Shown: positions 47,679 through 59,502, counted from the stretch's first letter. The stretch: DNA of 64,000 nucleotides from Sanghuangporus weigelae (GCA_033182465.1 CP137320.1:1302001-1366000); one strand, 5' to 3'. The notes: generated by a model not told the origin, from the sequence alone. Made by a program: numbers and translations.

Positions 47679-48723
47679 GCAGAGGCAAGTAGAATGAAGA
47701 GTCAAGCAAAGAGAGATGTCAAGGATAGTATATAGTCAAGGGGGAGACTCAGAGTGAGGGATATCTCAAACTCCGGTGCTCGGACTGGTATATGCTCTCT
47801 TCCTCTAAGATGACCTTTTTGTCTACCAACCTAATATAAGCTCTATATATATTCTGCTGCTGTTGCCAACATGTCCTACTGTCTGACAACATCTCCTGAG
47901 TCATCTGGGTCGCCAAGGGCTGCTGCCAGAGCACCCAGGTGAAATCTGCAAGTGGCAACGTGAAGGAGGCATCCAATGGCATGGAATATCGAGTATCTGC
48001 AATAATACAGATGCCAGCGGAGTTGGGCTTGGCGGCGCAAGTCGGCAGCTTGGCACACTGATGTACCACATGCCTACCTTCTATACATGGTCTAATGGGG
48101 GCCGCCGCATTGGGGGGAAGTCGGGAAACGTCAGAACTGATGATCGGAGGGTAATATTACATATATGAGACAAGGGGTGCATCAGTCAGTGTTCCTGAGG
48201 TGTCCGATATGTCAGCGGCACTCAATACAGAGTGTGGGCGATCCCTAGTAACTAATATGAGTGGCTAGAGCGGCAGTGCTGCGGGGGACTGCCAGACTGG
48301 TGGCAGATACGTCGTAATGAGGCATGTAAGCACATATGACAATGTATAGCTCCCTAGGCAATGGGGGACTGCTCAGTAAGCTGTAGGAGGCATTGGCAAA
48401 GGTACCTGAGGATGTCTAAGTGTTGTCCGCCGCATCAATTGGCGCCATAGGGGGCTGACTCGGAGGCGTCCAGAGTCACTGCAAGGCTGTATGTATGGTA
48501 AATTGTAAGATCGGCAGCCTGTAGTCATTGAGAGATGTGTCCTATAGTGCCTGGTGCTGGGTAGGAGTTGTCGGCAGACCTGTCTGAGTGTTGGAGAGCT
48601 ATCGGCGGATTGATCTGGGCCTTAGGAGGGCGTCGTAGTACAGTACATGTGCTAGAATCGGTGGAAACGTGCTCAAATAGTGTCTCGAGTGCAGTAGGAG
48701 TATGCCCTCACACTCTGAGGCGT

Positions 48724-50040
48724 TGAAACTCCTTCGTACTTTCTGTTAGCAGAGGAGTGTCACAGTTCTGTTGGGGGCTGTCCTGTAGGATCAAGACGAA
48801 TGGAATGGCGGAAGGATGACTATAGGCTAAAGCTGGGATGATTTCCGAAGGGTTAAGCTAAGTTCCGAAGCGGTTTCGGAGGGGATGAGTGAGTTTGAGA
48901 TTTGAGGCTGCTGAAAGTATGCGGGGGTGGGGATTTGATCGGAGAAGAGATGCTAAGAAGCAAGCGGGAGAAGTCGAAGCGAGGGGGATCGGCGGCGGCG
49001 ATACGATGGTACGAACAATATCCTCACAGGTAATCCTTCAATGGATTCGAACCCTGGGGACTAGAAGACGATGAGACGAAGCTTGGGACGATATTCCCAA
49101 GGCTTAGAACGAAGCTAGAGTGATCCTACGAGGATCCGATACGATGTGACGGGATGCGACAAAACGCGAGGTATTCCGCAGCGTAACGATGCGAAACGAC
49201 GCGGAAACGGAGCGGGGAGACGAGAGCTGATTAGGGAGACGAGTAGTTTTCGAGTGAAGATTCTCTAACAGCAACGCGAGTCGAACTGAGCACACTAATC
49301 TCGGAACGCAACTGTTAAGCAGAGGTTTCGGGACGTGTGAAGCAGAACTATCGTATATTTGATAGAGGCAGGGGAGTCGAAGTGAGTACAGTGAGAGTTG
49401 AAGTGATTCGACTATAGCAACGAGAGAAGACGAGCAGGACTAGAAATGGGCTTTCAGATCCGGACTCGACTCCTGTACTGACTGAACTGTCCCCTCTACG
49501 CGAATAGATTGTCTATTTATAACATTGTCCACCCTGAGCCTTCGAAGCATCAGGGAGCATATACGAAGAGAAGTCGGAAGGCATATCATAAAAAGGGGAG
49601 CATGGAGAACAAAAGACGAGGTGAACATATCTGGAAAGTGGCGAGCATATAGATCATAGGGCATAAAACAAAATATGAGCGCATATAGAACATAAAGGGG
49701 AAAAGTCGGAGCACAATGCATCGGTTCGAAGCTTGGGAGGCGTCGGTGGTTGAGTCCGAGTTTCTCAATTCAAACCTCGAGATTGGGACTGATAGGACGA
49801 ATCAACTGAGCCTTCCTTTGTGGAGTCGACTGGGTGGCTCAGGTGTCCGATCTGCTACCCTTGTGTGATTTCCAACGTCGTAAGTCCTCTTCAGGCGGCA
49901 GTCCGATGCGCGAGGCTGTAATAGACTGTTCCGCTTCGAATCTTGTCGATCCGCGCTGGGTTAAGCTGTTACGACGCGGAACGTGGCGGAATATGTGTCA
50001 TGTGCGTGATTTCGGACTTAGCGTGTTGGTGCTTCTTACA
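48724..50040 (-). mobile_element. LTR-like element I (1317 bp)
   Basis: The plus strand starts TGAAACTCC and ends GCTTCTTACA, with perfect GCGT duplications (48720-48723, 50041-50044) in B6. The TGAAACTCC end equals the reverse of the family A 3' terminus, so I and A may be distant relatives. Non-coding; short frames only. Confidence 0.75.
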
Positions 50041-51166
50041 GCGTAGGCAGCACTGGGATATGGTATCTGTAGTGGGAGGGAGTCATAGTATGAGTGTACT
50101 GACATGGGAGGGGCCAGTGCACTACAGCGCTACAGATGTCTATCCTACTAAGGGTGCTGAATATATGAAGAAATCTCTAAAAATGAGATGCCAACGCTAT
50201 CAGACTCTCAAATCCCCACTACCTAGCAGATGCCAGGAACTGTTGGAGATATGAAGGAGGGATCTAGGGATGCCACAGGATGAAAGGAATAAGCTGACAG
50301 GGCCATCACTCGAAAGTGAGGATCACAGGAGGCTGGTGTCATAGTATGAAGCTGGATACAGGATTGCAAGAGGGGTATAAAATGAATATAAGAGATAAAA
50401 TGGAGTGAGTGGCTGGAGAAGGTGCTGATGGGTTGTCTGGTAGGATGCCTGTGTCACCAAAGGGTCGCCGACATTGAATAGAGGAGCACAGGAATAAGGG
50501 GGAGGCTGTACGAGTCTGTCGAAGTAGCGTAAACTCAATAGATGAAAGGAAAAGATTGTATAAGATTAATATATGGGATAAACTGGAGTGAAAGGCTGGA
50601 AAGGATGCTGCAGGGGAGTCTAATATGAAGTCTGGGTTGCAGAAGGGTTGCTGACATGAAATGGAGGGGCGCCGGACAGGCATAAAGTGCGAGGAGGAGG
50701 CTCAGGATTAAGTCCCAAGCCCTACTCACTCACTGAATGTCAGAGCGGCAGAGGCGTATCAGAGGTGGCAAAGGCAAGCAGAATGGTGAGTCAAGCAAGA
50801 GGAGATGTCAAGGATGGTATATAGTTAAGAGAGAGGCTCAGTACATGAGGGGAGACTCAGAGTGAGAGATATCTCGAACTCTAGTGCAGTCTACTAGTGT
50901 ATGCTCTGCTACCTCTAAGATACCATCTACCAACCTAATATAAGCTCTATATATACTTTGCTGCTGTCGCCGACATGTCCTACTGTCTAACAACATCTTC
51001 TGAGTCATCTGGGTCACTAAGTGCAACTGCTGGAGCGCCCAGATGAAATCTGCAAGTGACAATGTAAGAGAGGTATTTAATGACATGAAATATTGAGTAT
51101 CTGCAATAATACGGGCACCAGTGGAGTTCAGCTTGGCGGCACAAGTTGGCAGCTTGGCATGCCAAT

Positions 51167-52693
51167 TGTTAGGGAGTAGGCCCGGAGTTACACCGGTTCG
51201 ATCCTTTTGCCTAAGCAGCGGTGTGTTGTGCAGAGGTGATCTTATCTACCCACGTCTGGCTGTACCACGTGGTCCCTTACTAGCCTTCTTAGTCGCGGTC
51301 CGAGTTATGGATGCTTTCAGATACGAGGTGCTAGTAAAGCAGATTGGGATTTCCAAGAGGCGTGATAGTACAAAGCACACAGTAATAGCTCGCTGTAGGG
51401 CAAGCTTTACACCAGTGTGTTAAGAGGATCGAAAGATGGGGAAATGAGGGCCTAATCCTACAACTATTTATGCTCCCAGATATTCCATTTTCCGTCCTAT
51501 TTCTTACTCATCCTGTCTCCACTTTACTCCACTTTTCTCCGCCTTTCTCCACCATTACATCTGTTCCTTTGTCATCCTGCTGCGCTTCGCTCCACTTTGC
51601 TCCAATCTTTGTAAGGTTGTCTCCACTATGACAGAATTCTATGGAGTTGCTGACTGAGATAATAGAGGTGGTGTTCCGATGTGGAATGCTCCACTGTCAG
51701 TACTCCATAACGATGTCATTGCCGTCATTAAGTGGCATCTTTGCCCTTGGAGCGATGTAGGCTGCTCGGTATGTGATTCTTCGGAATTCATCTCGAGGTC
51801 CAGCGAGGGTAAGCATAACTTGCACGTCCGTGTTAAGGTGTCGGGTCGGTGTAAAGTATGGTCCAAGGCATATCATGAACTGCATAAGCTCTGCTGGTGG
51901 GTTCTGCTGGGTTCTGGTGACTAGCCATGCTTTGCCTTCATATCGTATGTCTCGAATGTAATGCCATATCCTTCGTTGTATAAGGAGTTGTAACTGCTTG
52001 GTCTCTAGGTTTGCATCTCTCGGTAAATAAAAATTTGCCTGTATCGTAGATGCTGGACATGGTGTGTGCAACTCCGGTCTATACCATCCAACCATTCTCC
52101 AGGTTATTGGGTTCGCAGCTCGAGGGGTCCGAGTTGTGATCGTGAGTTCCTCTCGTTTCTTGGGTACTATTGGGTTTGGTGGATTGGAATGCATTGTATC
52201 TTGAAGGTGTCGCTCGCTTTCGATGTGACAGTCATGCGTACTAACTGTTGCCGTGCATACTATGTAGTATACTTCATAAAGGACCATGTAAACTCGTGCA
52301 CAGACTTGACAGTGCTGAAATGCCAGTAAGGTCTCCATAAACCTTATTAGCCTTTAGCCTTTTAGCATTTAGGCTTTAGTAGTTGTGCTTCTGGACTTCT
52401 AAGAAGTTTGATCGCTTCTTTTGATCGAGGTCGCTTGGGTTACTTGGTCGGCGGTGTTAGAGTGGTAGTCCGTGGTAATAGGCGGTCGGCGGTGTTAGCT
52501 GTTAGCGGGATTACGTATCCGCTTCGGTGCTTCTAGCACTCGGGTGGTAACGGGTTACTGTTACCTAGGCCGCTCGATCGCTTGGGCCCGTGATAGCTGG
52601 CTTGGTTACCGGTCGCGTTTGGAAAGCTGATCGTGTGGATCTGCTGATTGCGTCAATCCTGATGCGAGTTTTTGAACGGATCCTTTTACTACA
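51167..52693 (-). repeat. H 3' LTR (1527 bp)
   Basis: In element orientation it starts TGTAGTAAAAGGATCC directly after the polypurine tract and ends CTACTCCCTAACA. It carries a sense ORF in U3 (51697-52338), a CATAAATAG box near 51467 and a CATCTTTCGATCC segment (51439-51427), the proposed transcript 5' end. Confidence 0.9.
51697..52338 (-). CDS. LTR-encoded ORF of family H (213 aa), unknown function
   Basis: An uninterrupted frame in sense orientation in the U3 part of the LTR, opening METLLAFQHCQVCARVYM and ending NDGNDIVMEY. It is basic to neutral, with a hydrophobic segment near the N-terminus (VYMVLYEVYYIV) and a Trp/Tyr-rich centre; no known motif. The same frame is found in the solo LTR at 33602 with mostly single-residue changes. 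The 5' LTR of this element has lost most of it. It ends upstream of the proposed TATA box, so it would need another promoter or read-through into the 3' LTR. Confidence 0.5.
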   Translation of the reverse strand: METLLAFQHCQVCARVYMVLYEVYYIVCTATVSTHDCHIESERHLQDTMHSNPPNPIVPKKREELTITTRTPRAANPITWRMVGWYRPELHTPCPASTIQANFYLPRDANLETKQLQLLIQRRIWHYIRDIRYEGKAWLVTRTQQNPPAELMQFMICLGPYFTPTRHLNTDVQVMLTLAGPRDEFRRITYRAAYIAPRAKMPLNDGNDIVMEY

Positions 52694-52704
52694 CCCCCCC
52701 TAAG
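52694..52704 (-). promoter_or_regulatory. Polypurine tract of the H element
   Basis: The minus strand reads CTTAGGGGGGG immediately before the LTR start TGTAGTAAAAGG. This is the expected plus-strand primer and fixes the LTR border. Confidence 0.8.
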
Positions 52705-52812
52705 ATGAACTTTCAGAGAATTGTTCATCCTAATCCGTGAGAAAGCTCGGATAAAGGGTCGCCTAGTGATGGTTGATCTTTGCTATCAAACCATCATCAT
52801 CTCTGCTCCAAA

Positions 52813-53128
52813 ATGTCGAAAGTCGCCGCTGCTGCTACTGTTTTTGTCGTTATTGTCGCGATTTTCGGCATAAATCATTGGATTTTGGAGCGTAAGAGGC
52901 GTGCTCAGGTAAGTGATGCATGCTCTGTGCCGTTTCAAGTCATTAATCATCCTCTAGGAGGCCGACTTCAAAATGCAATTGTTCCAGCGCGATGTTACTA
53001 CTGTCGCGCTTCGAGTTCACCTCACGCTCGGTTATGACGTTGAGGATATCGATCCAGTCGTCGAAAATGCAGGTATTGCTTCGCAGGAACGTCGTGAAAA
53101 GGGTGTCTGGGAAGACATTGACTTGTAA
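52813..53128 (+). CDS. Small intron-containing gene, antisense inside the H element (88 aa)
   Basis: Exons 52813-52908 and 52958-53128 join in frame across a 49-nt intron with GTAAGT donor and CTCTAG acceptor. The product starts MSKVAAAATVFVVIVAIFG, a single N-terminal membrane segment, then a charged region (WILERKRRAQEADF) and an acidic end (REKGVWEDIDL). Not recognised. It lies between the extra 3' ORF and the polypurine tract, opposite to the element, an arrangement that would let an intron survive retrotransposition. A chance ORF with splice-like sites cannot be excluded. Confidence 0.45.
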
Positions 53129-53666
53129 AGGGTGGTGGGAAGGGATATGAATATGAAATGTGCATCATGTAAAGAATATGACGCAATTGAAAGTGATAAG
53201 AAAGAAATCATAAAGTCGTTAATGAATAAGTTTTATACCAATTTGGGAGTGAAGTTCCCAGTGTTTACCTATGGCTCTTCAACCCCCAAATGGAGTTTTT
53301 CGAAGAAAGAGTGGAATTGGAGTGTCTTTCAGCGTGAAGGCACATCCTAGCATAATGCAAGGGAGTGACTTCACGTAAACTTTTGGCTTCTCCGTTGCAT
53401 AGAGGATAATAAAAGGTAGGCATAATCTGCCAATTCGGCGCCGGCACAATAAAACAATATACAAAATGTCTAGGCCCTTGTTGGTTCTTTGACACTTCTG
53501 CATAGTGCTTCATTTATGCTGGTTGGCAGAATGAGCGTGATATAAAGAGGTGCATAAGCATAATTTGGTCGGATGTGACCATAAATACCATAAGGTAAGA
53601 ATGAAATGCATAATTGACCATGTCGGGTCACGATATGGGAAAGGGGTTGCATAAAAGAAGAGTTGT
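53129..53666. other. Non-coding part of the H element
   Basis: Only frames of 60-82 codons on both strands, none with recognisable features. It lies between the antisense small gene and the extra 3' ORF. Confidence 0.45.
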
Positions 53667-54665
53667 TTACAAATCTTCGGGTTCTTCAGCCTCAGGTGTA
53701 GTCTGGGCCGAGTTCGCTGGGGTATATAGTTCCTTACTTTCACCTTCTTCGCTTGACTCTGTGTCGTCGGAGTGTATGTACATATCCTCCTGTTCTGACA
53801 TAGTAAGCATCTCGTCCGGTTGGTAGAGTTCGTTCGGGTACTGGTAGACTGAGATCATCAGATCTTCCAGCAATGGGTGTCGTGTAGCCTGTAGTTTTTC
53901 TCTGGCTTCTTCCTCTCGGTTGTTGAGTTCCATAAGGTAATGAGGGTCGTAGTTAACCTCTTTGCCTTTGACTATGTGGTGCTCTATGGTATCAAGTGGT
54001 AGCTCGTCCGTAGTAGAGTTCCTTGCTTCAATAACCGTTCGGTATCTCGTTCCTTTGTAATACTTCGTCATGTTGAGTACCGTCATAAACTGCATGGTGT
54101 GGGATGCATAGAAGCCCGTCTGGTCGGCTATGTATATGATGTACTTCATCGTATCAATGCTCATCGGATGATAGTGACTCCATCGCATCATTCGGTTAAG
54201 AATTGCGGTAGTCATGTCTCATCGGTAGGCGCAAATTTGAATTGCCGAATGATAGATGCCCATAATGTTCTTGTATGTCGTTTCGTGCCTGAAGTCAATC
54301 TTGCCTCAGTGTAAGGCTTGTGTTTCGAGTTCGATCGCATAGGTTAGAAATGCATCATCATTCAGTCGGCGTACTGCTGCGTCTCGAGGGTTACTGAGTT
54401 TGAATAACCACTCGTCTGAGTGATTCGCCATCATAAGGTGGGGTATCTCGTCTTGGTTGTGGTGGACTGCGTTCCACTTGTCGAATAGATCATCAAAGTA
54501 CTTCCCTGGGCATAGGGGTACAATTTCGTCTTCGTAGTTTTCTTCGTTGAATCGGTTGCACAGCTGTGGCCATTGATAACATTCGATCGGTGGCCTGAGT
54601 GCAAATGTCCATTCTGGTGCATCTTCTGGTTGACAGAATGCATGTAGCTCGTCGAAGATAGGCAT
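53667..54665 (-). pseudogene. Extra ORF downstream of pol in the H element (about 332 codons)
   Basis: One frame runs from Met at 54665 (MPIFDELHAFCQPEDAPEW) to TAG at 53667, with two in-frame TGA codons at 54306 and 54216, both likely CGA to TGA. The middle is rich in Trp, Tyr, His and Asp; the end is acidic (EQEDMYIHSDDTESSEEGE). No transmembrane segment typical of Env is apparent. A third ORF between pol and the 3' LTR is unusual for chromoviruses. Function unknown. Confidence 0.6.
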
Positions 54666-54919
54666 AGTTGAGTAGTAGTTCGCTTGCAGTGAAGTAGAGC
54701 TGTTGAGATTCGGGTTGTTGTTCGTTCAGCTCGAAGTTCTACATGTTTTATACTATCTTGTTGGTATGTCGGCGATGTCTTGCCTAATTCTTCTATCTCT
54801 GCTCTCGCTTTGGTGTGCCACATTGATGTCATTGCTTGGTAAGGTCTTTGGAGATCTTACTCATCGTCTCTATTGTGGATCTATAAGCGGCTCCATCGGG
54901 TGGAGTGCATGTGATGCAA

Positions 54920-57900
54920 CTATTGCCTTATTCGTTTTCGTGCAGCGATCCATTGGTTAAGGTTCGGTGGCTGGATTGCCTGAGGATACTTTTTATGGAA
55001 TGCTTCGATCATTTGATAGGAGTTCTTGAGGTTGTCAAGTGGCTCCCATGTTCGCTCTTGGTATCCTTTCCATTGGATAAGGTATTGGACCTTGTTCCGA
55101 TGACGTCTCGTATTATGAATTGTCTCCACTTCGTACTCTGCTTCTCCCTCCACTTCAATAGGTGGTGGTTCGTCCAAAGTGGGTCTTCCAGGGTATTCCT
55201 TTCGTTTGTAAGGCCTGAGAAGACTCACATGAAACACTGGGTGGATCGGAAGGGTTTTAGGTAAGCGTAATCTGAATGGCACTTGTCCGACTGCCTTCTC
55301 GACTTTATAAGGCCCTGCCCATTTCATTGCCAGTTTCTCCGTTGGTTCCAATCGACTGAGATTCCTCATGTCTAGTAACACTTCATCTCCTGGCTTGTAC
55401 TCCGGCAGTTTGCCTCGATGCAGGTCTGCATAAAGCTTCATCGCCTTGTTTGCTTGCCTAATTGAATTATAGGCTTCTTGCTGTACTTGTTGAAGCTTCT
55501 CTAGGTGATTTATTGCTTCTGGGACGTTTGAATCACCGGTCTCCGCAACGTCCAGGTGAGGATGCCATCCATACAGTGTATAGAATGGTGACTGATGTGT
55601 GGTACTGTGCTTCCTATTGTTGTAGGCGAATTCTGCTATATCGATGTACTCTGCCCAATCTGTTTGTCGGTAGGACACATAGCAGCGTAAGTACTGTTTG
55701 AGCTCTTGATTGAGTTGCTCAGTTTGACCATCGGTTTGTGGATGATACGCTGTACTAGTTTTCCAATCGACATCGATGAGTCTGCAGAACTCCTTGAGGA
55801 ATTGCACAGTGAAGTTGCTACCTCGGTCGGAGATTACTCGTTTAGGGGCCCCGTAGTATTTGAAGACATGTTGGCAGAACAAACGTGCCAACTGCTTAGC
55901 ATTGGGTATTCCTTGGCAAGGAATGAACTTCCCCATTTTAGTGAGTTTGTCCACTATAATGAGTATCGCACTGTAGCCTTCATTGCTGACTGGTAGGTCG
56001 GTAATTAGGTCACAGGTTATGGTTTCCCATGGTTGATGTGGTGCCTCCAACGGTTGGAGCGGCGGATTTCGAAACTGTCGAATCGGTTTTGCACGCTGAC
56101 ATATGTCGCAGGTTGCGGTATATGCTCAGATCATTTCTTCCATCTTCGGCCAATGGTATGATCGCTTTACAAGCTCTATGGTCTTTTCTGCTCCTGGGTG
56201 GCCTGCAAGTTTGTGATCATGGCGCCTTCGGATTAGCAACGCTCATAGGTTGGCGGACGGCGGGATATATAATGCATTGGTTACGTAGTGCAAGCCGTTC
56301 CTGTAACTGTACCCGTTGCTCTGCTTGATCGCCTGAATTTCCTTCTTAGCCTCCTCGGTATTGTAGTTCCTCTTGATCGTTCGGATAATAGGATCAGAGA
56401 TAGTGACCATTTTGGTTTCTAGCTTGTATAGACCGTTGATCTCTGTTCGTCGCAGTGTTTGCTGCTTGATCGTATCAGGAGGTAACAAGGTAACTCCTAA
56501 GTTGTCCTTGTCCTCTGGCATATAGTCGGATCATCGTGATAGCTCATCAGCTTGGTTCTTCTTGCCTGGCCAATGGAGAATCTTGAAGTTATAATGTGAT
56601 AACTCTAGTGCCCATCTCGCTTGACGTCTCAATAGATTCTGAGCTGTCATGAAGTATCGGAGGTTTGCATGATCGCTTCGGATTGTTACTGGTTCTTTGG
56701 TTCCCTCCAATAAGTGTCTCCAATGCTTGAGTGCTTCCATGATTGCTAGCATCTCTTTGTCATGCGTCGGATAGTTTCGTTAGGTGTTCGTTAGAGTTTT
56801 CGACATGAAACCTAAAGGTCTCAGTTCTCCTTGGTTGTCTTCTTGTTGTAAGACTGCACCAATCGCTACATCGGATGCATCAGTTTCCAATGTGTATGAT
56901 TTGTCTGGCTTTGGCATTGCCAATACGACTTCTGTTTCGAATGCCTTCTTGATACTTTCGAATGCCTTGTCTTGTGCCTCTGCCCATATGAACTTACGAT
57001 CCTTCTTGATAAGGTCGCCAATGGGTGCGAATGTATCGGCATAGTTCCTGATGAATCTTCGGTAGAAGTTACAGAATCCTTGGAACTTTCGAACTTGTCG
57101 TTTCGTCTTTGGCACTGGCCATTCGTGAATAGCTTTGAGCTTATAAGGATCCATCTGGATGCCTTTCATTCCTACTACAAATCCCAAGTAGTCGAGCTGG
57201 GTTTGGAGGAAGTGACACTTCTTGATTTTGAGGTAAATGTAGAGCTCTCGGCATTTCTGTAGAATTGCTCTGAGGAGTTTCCAATGTTCCTCCTCGGTTT
57301 GTGCTTGACCAATAAGGTCGTCCAAATAGTTGAGTGCTTCTTCTGTCCTGAGCCAATATTCGAAGTTGTCATTCATAAATTGTTGGAATACTGCAGGTGA
57401 GTTCTTCATTCCAAACATCATGACCTTTGGCTTGTAGACTGCATTGCCAACTCGGAATGCTGCCTTCCACTCGTCTCCTTCTCGGATTCGCAGGTTATTG
57501 TAACCTGATTGCATGTTGAGTGTAAAGAAGAATTTTCCTTTCTCCAGTTTCTCTGGGAGAACACTCATGATCAGTATCGGGTATGGGTCTGATACTGTCG
57601 TGTCGTTGATGTCTCGGTAATTGGTTACTGCTCGTGCTCCTCCGTCTTTCTTTCCTACAAAGAAGACTGGTGCTGCTACCGGACATGGTTCGTGTGGTTG
57701 AACCTTTTCAATCCATTCTTTGTCAAGTAACTCTTTGACATAAGCGTTGAGTACTGCCTGCTCTTCTCGTGTGAGCTTGATAATAGGCCTCGGTTTCGGT
57801 AATGGTACTCCTTCTCTGAGGTTAATCGCCATATCCCATTTTGTATGCTTGGGTAACCTTCTCGATCTTTCAGGGTCAAAGACATCTGCATAGTCTTCTA

Positions 57901-59398
57901 TTTCCTTTAGTAGGAGTTTTCGCCAATCTCGTTTCTGTGTTCCTAGTAGTCCTTCTGCAGCTGCCTTCTGTTGAGAATACTGCTGGGATACTGAACTCGC
58001 TTTGTTCAGTGGCTGTGAGACTTGGTTCTGCTGCCTTGGTGACCAATTTCAATTGATATCTAGCTCTAGCTTTGCAGCGAGCTCTTCCTTTCTAGTAAGG
58101 GTAGCTGGTTGGTTGGTCGTCCTAAGACTTTCAATGTCTTCTGGCTCTATATCGTGCATAGGAGTGTCTTCTGTTGTCTCCTGTTTGTCTTGCATCTCGA
58201 TATCGCTTTTGTTGTCTGCCCATCTTGTACGCTTCGGTGTGAGACTAGCTCCTCGCATTAACGATGCTGTTCTCGGTCGTATAATGCCTGCCACTGGTTT
58301 CTCTGGATACCGTGTCTTTCGTGGTCGTATCCTATACTTCATGCCCAGGTTTTCTTCTGGTGATGGCCAGAGTTCTTCATCTTCCGGCATGTTTTGCCTC
58401 AGTGGGTGTATCTTCTGTAGTGGTTGTTTCTTCCATCGCTTCGGAGAGTTGTTTATTTCCTCCTGTTCGTCTAGGCTATGCTTGCCTGTTATCTCTTGTG
58501 TTTTGCCTTCAGATGTCTGGTACAATTGCCGTGCTGGGATCATCTGTCTCGGTATGTGCCTTGGTCGTCGTTGCACTATACTCGTTCCTTGTGGTGCCTG
58601 TTTCTTCCATTGCTTCGGAGTGTGGTTTATTTCCTCCTCATCTCGATGATGCTTGTTTGCCATTTCCTGCTGTGGCTGTTTCGTTGCAGAGTCTGGTATA
58701 TTTTCCATGCTCGGACTCTTTGCTTCTGGCGTCCGTTTTGCCTATTCCAGTCTTGGTGTTGCTGGTCTTGCTTCCGGCTTTGCTTGTGGCTTCGTTTCGT
58801 GAGAGTGTCCGTTGTTGTCTCTCCTTGGCGCAAATATTATTCCTGGTGCTCCAGAGTGTCGATAGTTGTCTCTGTCCTGAGCCTGTTGCTTTGTGTTATG
58901 CCTAGGTCTTGTCTTGTCAGGTTTGCCTTTTGTTTGCCGTTTCCGTTTGCGCTTCCTGTGCTTTCGCTTCTTGGTAGCTCGTATGACGTTGAGCTCGAAT
59001 GGTATCAAGTTACCATTCCGATTCCATACTTGATTCTTCCAATCAATTTCGGGATTGACTTTGGCCAAATAGTCAATTCCTAGGATCACTTGATCCTGTC
59101 CTGTGGTTGCTACTGCCAACGTTTGTGGCTGCGGTTTAGGTCCATCAAAAATTAATGTGTAGACCTCGTGCGTGATTGCTCCTCCTTGATTGGGACTTCC
59201 ATCCGCATTATTCAAAGGTCGAGGGTGATCAAGCCTCTTTTTGAATAGGCTGCAGTGTCGTACCAAGTTGGGGTGTATCGTGCTGCATGTAGCTCCGGAA
59301 TCGATTAACGCTTTGACTGCTAGGGTCTTTGTTCCAACCTTCACTCGAATAGGTAGTCGGGGATGCAATGCTTGTATTGGCAATCGCTTATTGTACAT
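54920..59398 (-). pseudogene. H element pol: protease, linker, RT, RNase H, integrase, chromodomain
   Basis: A single frame of 4479 nt broken only by point stops (58742, 58049, 56780, 56531, 56243 and one near 56105). Protease: ALIDSGATCSTIH near 59300 and ILGIDYL. A long hydrophilic linker (58740-57900) holds a duplicated segment (NHTPKQWKKQ and NNSPKRWKKQ). RT active site is YLDD (about 57325). RNase H ends near NQADELSR. Integrase has HDHKLAGH, CDICQR and a complete DDE core (CDLITDLP, ISDRGSNF, NQELKQYL). Chromodomain near 55180-55050 (AEYEVETIHNTRRHRNKVQY). Stops fit CGA, CAG or CAA changed by C-to-T. Confidence 0.92.
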
Positions 59399-59502
59399 CG
59401 CTTCACTGGGGTTGAACCCAGGAGGTTTGAAACACTGGTTGTTGAAACCTTTCTCGTCACCCTTGTTACACTCACATCGTGCAGTCTCGTTCGATGGAGG
59501 TC

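Larger units (their letters stand above)
45660..50126 (+). mobile_element. LTR-like element, family B, copy B6, hosting J and I
   Basis: Starts TGTAGTGGGTGC, ends GTGCACTACA. Left flank ACGC, right flank GCGC; they do not match exactly, and the right flank is another B copy, so recombination between copies is possible. Own sequence: 45660-46326, 47683-48719 and 50045-50126. Confidence 0.7.

Noticed and set aside
58002-59083. Overlapping plus-strand ORFs of about 200 codons, rich in Cys, Leu and Val
   Set aside because: They are antisense to the protease-linker part of H pol, which has clear motifs on the minus strand. Their composition is that of complemented coding sequence.
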